From a bacterium (lineage in GTDB: Bacteria; RBG-13-66-14): DNA of 8,895 nt. Below the pieces are notes generated by a model. That model worked only from the letters and a program-made list of their open reading frames with translations, was not told where the DNA came from and searched no databases. How positions within the stretch are numbered: position 1 is the first letter of the stretch; every line of letters begins with the position of its first letter. Both the position numbers and the translations under genes were made by a program. Of this stretch, positions 4,230 through 8,895 are shown one piece after another. The stretch covers positions 1 through 8,895 of the forward strand of contig JAPLSK010000171.1 of the NCBI GenBank assembly GCA_026398675.1, given 5' to 3'.

Positions 4230-7136
4230 ATGAAATGGATTTCCCGTAAGACGATAATGATCGTGATTGCGGTCATCGTCGGTCTGATCATCCTTATGGC
4301 CGCCCTCTCCGGATTCTTCGTGGATATCTTCTGGTACACATCCGAGGGCTACGCCGACGTATTCTGGACCCGCATCTGGTCCGCGGTGGGCTTCGGGCTC
4401 ATCATCTTCGGCCTGTACGTGGTTGTTGTGGGCACGAGCCTCCTCCTGGCCTGGATCTTCAGCCGCCAGAAACCCCACGTCGTCGCCGAGGAGGCGGTCA
4501 TGCTCCCCTCCTTCGGGGAGAAGCTCCGCAAATGGGGGGTTTGGCTATTTATCGCCGTGGGAGGGGCCTTCGCCATCATCAACGGCATCTCAGCCGGGGG
4601 TGAATGGCAGGTGTTCCAGCGCTTCCTCCACGCCACCAGCTTCGGTCTCCAGGATCCCGTCTTCGGAAACGACGTCTCCTTCTACGTCTTCAGGCTCCCC
4701 TTTTACAGGATGATCTACGACCACCTCTCCGGCGCCCTCCTCCTCTCGGCGGTCCTCATCGTGGTTTGGTACGTCTTCCGGAGGATGATCTGGATCGAGA
4801 GCTGGAAGCTGCGCACAAACACCCTGGTCAAGGGCCACGTTCTGGCCATGGTCGGCGGCATGTTCGCCCTGAAGGCCTGGGGTTACTACCTGGATAAGTT
4901 CGACATCCTGTTCACGGACCACGGCAAGTTCTACGGCGCCGGATACGCCGACGTCAACGCCAGCCTGCCCATGTACAACGTCCTTTTCTGGCTGACCCTG
5001 GCCTTCGGCGTCGCCGTGTTGGTCCTGACCTGGCTGAAGAGCAACAACCTCAAGATGCTCCTGATCATCGTGGCCTCTTTCATCGTGCTGCCGCTCGTCC
5101 TCCTCTACGCGGTCCCCTGGGCGGTGCAAACCTTCGAGGTCAACCCCAACGAGCTGCAGGCCGAGGAGTCCTACATCGGGAACAACATCACGATGACCCA
5201 GGCCGCTTACGGGTTGGACCGGATCACGCCGCGGGCTTTCGGCGAATCGGGCGAAGTGTTCGCGGTGAACGAGGGCCTCAGCGGGCTGGGGGAAGTTCTG
5301 GTCGAAAAAACCTCGACGGGCTCCACCAGCGGCGCGTCATTCACTCCCGAAGAGGTGGAGGGCGCCGGAGTCGGACCACTACTGACCCGCGCCGACATAG
5401 AGAACAACCGGCCCACCATTGACAACATCCGCATCTGGGATTGGCACAACCTGCGGCCCGTGTACGACCAGAAGCAGAGCTTCAAGGACTACTACGAGTT
5501 CGGCGAAGACGTGGACATAGACCGGTACACCCTGGACGGACGCCAGACGACGGTCACCCTCTCCCTGCGCGAGCTGAACCTGAACGGTCTTCCGGCGCAG
5601 GCCGACACCTGGCAGAACCGCCACCTGGTGTACACCCACGGCTACGGCGCCGTGGCGAATCCGGTGAACCTGAAGAGCCCCTCCGGCCAGCCCGTCTTCT
5701 ACCTCCAGGACATCCCCCTGGTGAACCGGATGGAGGTCAAGCTCGAACGACCGCAGATTTACTTCGGCGAGGGCAACATGGACTACTCCTTCGCCCCGGC
5801 CTCGGAGCCCATCGAGATAGACTACCCCGTGGGGAACACCAACCAGCTCACCAGCTACGACGCCAGCCTCGGCGGCGGGATACCGGTGGGCGGGTTCTGG
5901 CGCCGCTTGGCCATAGCGATTAACCTGGGCTCGCTGGACGTGTTCCTCTCCGACTACATCACGCCCGAGAGCCGGCTTCTCATCCGCCGCAACATCCTGG
6001 AGCGGGTGGACGAGGTGGCGCCCTATCTCTACACCGACACCGACCCTTACCCCGTCCTGACCGACGACGGCATCTACTGGATCGTGGACTGCTACACCGT
6101 CACCAGCCGCTTCCCCTACTCCCAGCCGATGCTGGATAACGGGGGGAACTACATCCGCAACTCGGTGAAGGTTGTGGTCAGCGCCTACACCGGCCACATG
6201 GACTTCTACGTCATGGGCAAGGACCCCCTGATCGAGACCTGGACCAATGTCGTCCCGGGCATGTACAAGGATTTCTCGGAAATGCCCCCCGATATCCAGG
6301 CCCACGTCCGCTACCCTAACGCCCTTTTCGCCGTCCAGAGCCTGGTCTTCGCCACGTACCACATGTCCGACCCCCAGGACTTCTACAAGCGCTCGGACCG
6401 CTGGGAGATTCCGGGGCACACCAAGGAAGGCGAGCTCTTCGACGCCTACTACATGACCATGCGCCTGCCCGAGGAGGCCAAGGAAGAGTTCCTCCTGGTC
6501 ACACCCTTCGTGCCCGAGGGGAAGACGATCATGGTGGGCTGGATGTGTGCGCGCTGCGATCCGGAAGCGTACGGCGACCTCGTGCTCTACACCTTCCCCC
6601 GTACCTCCACGATTTACGGGCCGGATCAGATAGACGCCCTGATGAACCAGTACCCCGAGTTCTCCAAGGAGAGAACCCTGTTGGGGGAGAAGGGGTCTCA
6701 GGTGGCTATGGGGCGGATAGTCATCATCCCCATCGAGAACTCCCTCCTCTACGTTGAGCCGGTTTACATCCAGGCCGAGGGGAACGCCATCCCCGAGCTG
6801 AAGTACATCCTGGTGGCCTACGGGAACCAGATAGCCATGTCCGACACCCTGGACGGGGCGCTCGACAAGCTCTTTGGCCCCGCGACCCCGATCACCGAGG
6901 AACCGGTCGTCCCGGAAGTGGGTGGGGAGACCCCGGTCGAGACGGTGGAAACCGGGGGACCGGTCATCCCGGCCGGTCTCGGCGAGCTGCGGGACCTCGC
7001 GCGTGAGCTCGACGCCGCCTGGAAGGACTACAACGAAGCCCGCGCCGTCGGCGACTGGGAGGCCTTCGGTCGCGCCGAGAAGCGGATCGAGAAGCTGCTC
7101 AATCGTCTGGACGAGCTGGCGGGGGGTAACCGGTAG
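4230..7136 (+). CDS. UPF0182 family membrane protein
   Basis: Large integral membrane protein of the UPF0182 (COG1615) family, whose function is unknown. The 968 residues are normal for the family. Seven membrane segments are seen at about 8-30, 48-76, 103-122, 168-187, 200-219, 248-269 and 274-297, followed by a large soluble domain, probably outside the membrane (about 300-870). Family signatures include DPVFGNDVSFYVFRLPFYR, PWAVQTFEVNPNEL, NIRIWDWHNL, RHLVYTHGYGAVANPVN, SDYITPESRLLIRRNILERV, YWIVDCYTVTSRFPYSQP, NYIRNSVKVVVSAYTG and LFAVQSLVFATYHMSDPQDF. A Pro/Glu/Val-rich linker leads to a charged C-terminal helix (LRDLARELDAAWKDYNEA), a usual ending in this family. The start lacks a good Shine-Dalgarno; Met10 is an alternative. 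It is the first gene of an operon, with the LPP20-like protein starting on the next base. Confidence 0.95.
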   Translation: MKWISRKTIMIVIAVIVGLIILMAALSGFFVDIFWYTSEGYADVFWTRIWSAVGFGLIIFGLYVVVVGTSLLLAWIFSRQKPHVVAEEAVMLPSFGEKLRKWGVWLFIAVGGAFAIINGISAGGEWQVFQRFLHATSFGLQDPVFGNDVSFYVFRLPFYRMIYDHLSGALLLSAVLIVVWYVFRRMIWIESWKLRTNTLVKGHVLAMVGGMFALKAWGYYLDKFDILFTDHGKFYGAGYADVNASLPMYNVLFWLTLAFGVAVLVLTWLKSNNLKMLLIIVASFIVLPLVLLYAVPWAVQTFEVNPNELQAEESYIGNNITMTQAAYGLDRITPRAFGESGEVFAVNEGLSGLGEVLVEKTSTGSTSGASFTPEEVEGAGVGPLLTRADIENNRPTIDNIRIWDWHNLRPVYDQKQSFKDYYEFGEDVDIDRYTLDGRQTTVTLSLRELNLNGLPAQADTWQNRHLVYTHGYGAVANPVNLKSPSGQPVFYLQDIPLVNRMEVKLERPQIYFGEGNMDYSFAPASEPIEIDYPVGNTNQLTSYDASLGGGIPVGGFWRRLAIAINLGSLDVFLSDYITPESRLLIRRNILERVDEVAPYLYTDTDPYPVLTDDGIYWIVDCYTVTSRFPYSQPMLDNGGNYIRNSVKVVVSAYTGHMDFYVMGKDPLIETWTNVVPGMYKDFSEMPPDIQAHVRYPNALFAVQSLVFATYHMSDPQDFYKRSDRWEIPGHTKEGELFDAYYMTMRLPEEAKEEFLLVTPFVPEGKTIMVGWMCARCDPEAYGDLVLYTFPRTSTIYGPDQIDALMNQYPEFSKERTLLGEKGSQVAMGRIVIIPIENSLLYVEPVYIQAEGNAIPELKYILVAYGNQIAMSDTLDGALDKLFGPATPITEEPVVPEVGGETPVETVETGGPVIPAGLGELRDLARELDAAWKDYNEARAVGDWEAFGRAEKRIEKLLNRLDELAGGNR

Positions 7137-8033
7137 ATGAGAGCTGCGCCGCTCCTCCTTTTCGCCCTGGGCAGCGCCGTCGCGGCCTCCAATCTCACGG
7201 TACCGGCGGACGATCTGGTACACGGCGGGGGTCTGGTCTCCGTCGAGACCGGCGGCGTGTGGCTGACGGGCGGCCAGACCGGCTCCTGGGCCGAGTATGA
7301 GGTCAAGCTGCCCTCCTGGGTAAAAAGCTTCGCGGTGGACATCGAGTGGTGGTCCCCCAGGCCGGGTGACGGGATAGCGGTTTACCTCTACGACTACGGC
7401 GCCAAGGGTCCCGTCGAAATCCTCGGAGCCCCGGGGGGGCTGGATTTCCACTGGCGTCTCTGGAGCGTCTCCACGGACCGCTACGGCTTTTCATCCTCCT
7501 CCCCGCAATTCCTCCTCACCCGGGGCGGCAACCCCGGCGGTCTGCGCCCGGTGGACGACGCCTGGAGGGTCAGGCTCCTGGTCTACGCCGACGGGGGGCT
7601 CCCCTTCGTCACCGACGAGTCGGTCCGCCTGGAACGCGTCCGCTGGAACATCTCGGAACGCGACGAGCTGTGGAGCCCCGATTCGCCCAGTTGGGGCGCC
7701 CTCGTGGTCCCCGGTGACTCTTCGGGGTTCGATTTCGGGCGCGACCTCCTGGTCGCCTCGGCCACGGGAAGACCGCCCGTCGGTGAGGAGCTCACGGCCC
7801 GGGGACGGCTCCTGGCCATCCGCGCCGCCACGGTTCAGGCCCTCGCCCTCGCCGTGGCCTACATTGGGAACGTCATCCCCGACACGGTGAAACCCGACCA
7901 ATTGCCCGGTTACCGCATCCTAAACCGGGAGCTGCTCGACGACGGCCGCTGGCTCGTGGAGATAGGGATCCCGTTGAACGGGCCCGGCGGGCTGGCGGAT
8001 TTTCTGGGCTACATCGAGATTCGGCGGAAGTGA
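7137..8033 (+). CDS. exported protein with LPP20-like C-terminal domain
   Basis: 298 residues. The N-terminus is a signal peptide: MRAAPLLLFALGSAVA with likely cleavage near residues 16-18; there is no lipobox cysteine. Residues 20-175 look like a beta-rich domain with many aromatics (EYEVKLPSWVKSFAVDIEWW, RLWSVSTDRYGF), unrecognised. The C-terminal part (about 205-285) resembles the LPP20/FlgT-like fold: ATGRPP, then the helix ARGRLLAIRAATVQALALAV, a linker with VIPDTVKP, then ILNRELLDDGRWLVEIGIPL followed by NGPGGL, matching the family pattern of AR.LA.RAA helix and closing strands. In other bacteria this domain occurs in envelope and flagella-associated proteins. The ATG directly follows the UPF0182 stop (TAG then ATG), with a G-run 10 bases upstream, indicating translational coupling and a shared role. 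Confidence 0.85.
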   Translation: MRAAPLLLFALGSAVAASNLTVPADDLVHGGGLVSVETGGVWLTGGQTGSWAEYEVKLPSWVKSFAVDIEWWSPRPGDGIAVYLYDYGAKGPVEILGAPGGLDFHWRLWSVSTDRYGFSSSSPQFLLTRGGNPGGLRPVDDAWRVRLLVYADGGLPFVTDESVRLERVRWNISERDELWSPDSPSWGALVVPGDSSGFDFGRDLLVASATGRPPVGEELTARGRLLAIRAATVQALALAVAYIGNVIPDTVKPDQLPGYRILNRELLDDGRWLVEIGIPLNGPGGLADFLGYIEIRRK

Positions 8034-8040
8034 TCCGCCG
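8022..8040 (+). repeat. hairpin spanning the stop codon before manC
   Basis: CGGCGGA (8022-8028) pairs perfectly with TCCGCCG (8034-8040) around AGTGA, whose last three bases are the stop codon. There is no T-run, so it is not a classical terminator. It could slow ribosomes, protect mRNA ends or tune expression of the next gene. Confidence 0.5.
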
Positions 8041-8054
8041 CCGAGCCACGAGTC

Positions 8055-8895
8055 GTGACTACCCCCGCAAAACCCGTCATTGCGCTGATGGCGGGGGGGA
8101 GCGGCCGGCGTTTCTGGCCTCTCTCCCGCTACCGGCAACCGAAGCAGCTCCTCTCCCTCGGCGGGGAGGAGAGCCTGCTGCGCGCGGCGTTCCTTCGAGC
8201 GCTGCTCCTGACCGATCCGGAGCGGATTCTCGTGGTGACCCGGGAAGATTTACAGGAGGTCACCTCCGCCGAGCTTCCCGGGCTGCCCAAGGATAATTTT
8301 CTCCTGGAGCCGCTGGGCGCCGACACCGCCCCCTGCGTTGGGTTGGTCGCCCTCGAGGCCCGCCGGCGGTACGGCGATCCGGTGCTGGTCATGCTGCCCG
8401 CCGATCACCGCATCGCGGACTCGGGCCGCTTCGCCGAGGTGGTGCGGAACGGCGTCGAAATAGCCCGGCGGGAAGACCTCCTCGTAGTGCTGGGTTTGCA
8501 GCCGACTCGTCCGGAGACCCAGTACGGCTACATCCAGGCGGGGGAGGTCTCACCGGACGGATACCGGCCCGTTCTCCGCTTTATCGAGAAACCGGGGACG
8601 GCGGAAGCCGAACGGTTTTCGTCGAGCGGCGGCCACTACTGGAACTCGGGCGTTTTCATCTGGCGCGCGAGCGTCGTTCTCAGGGCTCTCGAGCGGCACG
8701 CGCCCGGGGTTTTCCGTCCGCTGGAAACACTGTCCGGCCTTGCGGGGCCGTTATCCGGCGAGGTTCTGCGCTCCGCCTACAACGCGGTCGAGCGCATATC
8801 CGTGGATTACGCCGTCCTGGAACGGGCCGACAACGTGGTCATGCTGCCGGCGGATTTCGCCTGGGACGATCTGGGTCAGTGGACCAGCCTGCACC
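8055..8895 (+). CDS. manC: mannose-1-phosphate guanylyltransferase, C-terminus cut by window edge
   Basis: Transfers GMP from GTP to mannose-1-phosphate, making GDP-mannose for polysaccharides, glycoproteins or glycolipids; cytoplasmic. The 280 codons seen contain the nucleotide-binding start VIALMAGGSGRRFWPLSR (8-25) with PKQ (29-31), EPLGADTAP (85-93), the metal/nucleotide site LPADH (114-118), TQYGYIQ, FIEKP, WNSGVFIW, SVDYAVLE and WDDLGQW, all in the order expected of GMP enzymes. In the EP.gRNTAP motif this protein has Asp where Asn is usual. I chose GTG at 8055 because the nucleotide-binding strand begins seven residues later and the frame is closed by the previous stop only 21 bases upstream; there is no clear Shine-Dalgarno, so coupling with the upstream gene is likely. 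A bifunctional form with a C-terminal isomerase domain cannot be excluded, as the end is missing. Confidence 0.93.
   Translation, partial: MTTPAKPVIALMAGGSGRRFWPLSRYRQPKQLLSLGGEESLLRAAFLRALLLTDPERILVVTREDLQEVTSAELPGLPKDNFLLEPLGADTAPCVGLVALEARRRYGDPVLVMLPADHRIADSGRFAEVVRNGVEIARREDLLVVLGLQPTRPETQYGYIQAGEVSPDGYRPVLRFIEKPGTAEAERFSSSGGHYWNSGVFIWRASVVLRALERHAPGVFRPLETLSGLAGPLSGEVLRSAYNAVERISVDYAVLERADNVVMLPADFAWDDLGQWTSLH

Noticed and set aside
6894..6975. Repeats coding for the Pro/Glu/Val-rich linker near the UPF0182 C-terminus
   Set aside because: Low-complexity linkers here are usual for the family, and no exact DNA repeat unit is present.
5379..7451. A 690-codon open frame on the minus strand opposite the UPF0182 gene
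   Set aside because: It mirrors the codons of a clearly recognised plus-strand gene; its translation is rich in Val, Gly, His and Asp without any domain, as expected from GC-rich third positions read backwards.

Overview
This is a GC-rich bacterial chromosomal segment with tightly packed, mostly housekeeping genes on both strands. Signal peptidase I, a short-form phosphate acetyltransferase, NAD kinase, an exported protein with an LPP20-like C-terminus and a mannose-1-phosphate guanylyltransferase fit a free-living, probably fermentative or anaerobic, possibly diderm bacterium. The UPF0182 protein belongs to a family with a patchy distribution. No gene fixes the phylum; an uncultivated lineage is a guess. 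I see no rRNA, tRNA, CRISPR array, insertion sequence or phage gene.

Layout. Positions 1-936 (minus) hold NAD kinase, cut at its C-terminus by the window edge, with a perfect-consensus sigma70-type promoter upstream. A divergent intergenic region (937-1237) carries hairpins, AT-rich palindromes and the promoter of the plus-strand phosphate acetyltransferase gene (1238-2233). That gene ends at a strong, probably two-way terminator shared with a convergent minus-strand operon: an unrecognised protein with an AT-hook-like basic linker and a winged-helix-like C-terminus (3498-2947), then signal peptidase I (2939-2295).

Positions 3499-4229 lack an intact gene. The part at 3897-3581 reads best as a broken minus-strand gene start resembling the MgtE intracellular N-domain. 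It is followed, going right, by an AT-rich island and a control region with a GC-rich palindrome, a T-run and an extended -10 promoter.

That promoter leads into a plus-strand operon: a 968-residue UPF0182 membrane protein, an abutting exported protein with an LPP20-like C-terminal domain, and, 21 bases further on, the GDP-mannose-forming enzyme, cut by the right edge. The first two probably act together at or outside the cytoplasmic membrane. The third supplies activated mannose for surface glycans, so the operon has a cell-envelope theme, although the role of UPF0182 is unknown. Nothing here is clearly a new defence or mobile system. The best leads are the UPF0182/LPP20-like pair, the AT-hook protein joined to lepB, the palindromes before pta, and the broken MgtE-like gene.
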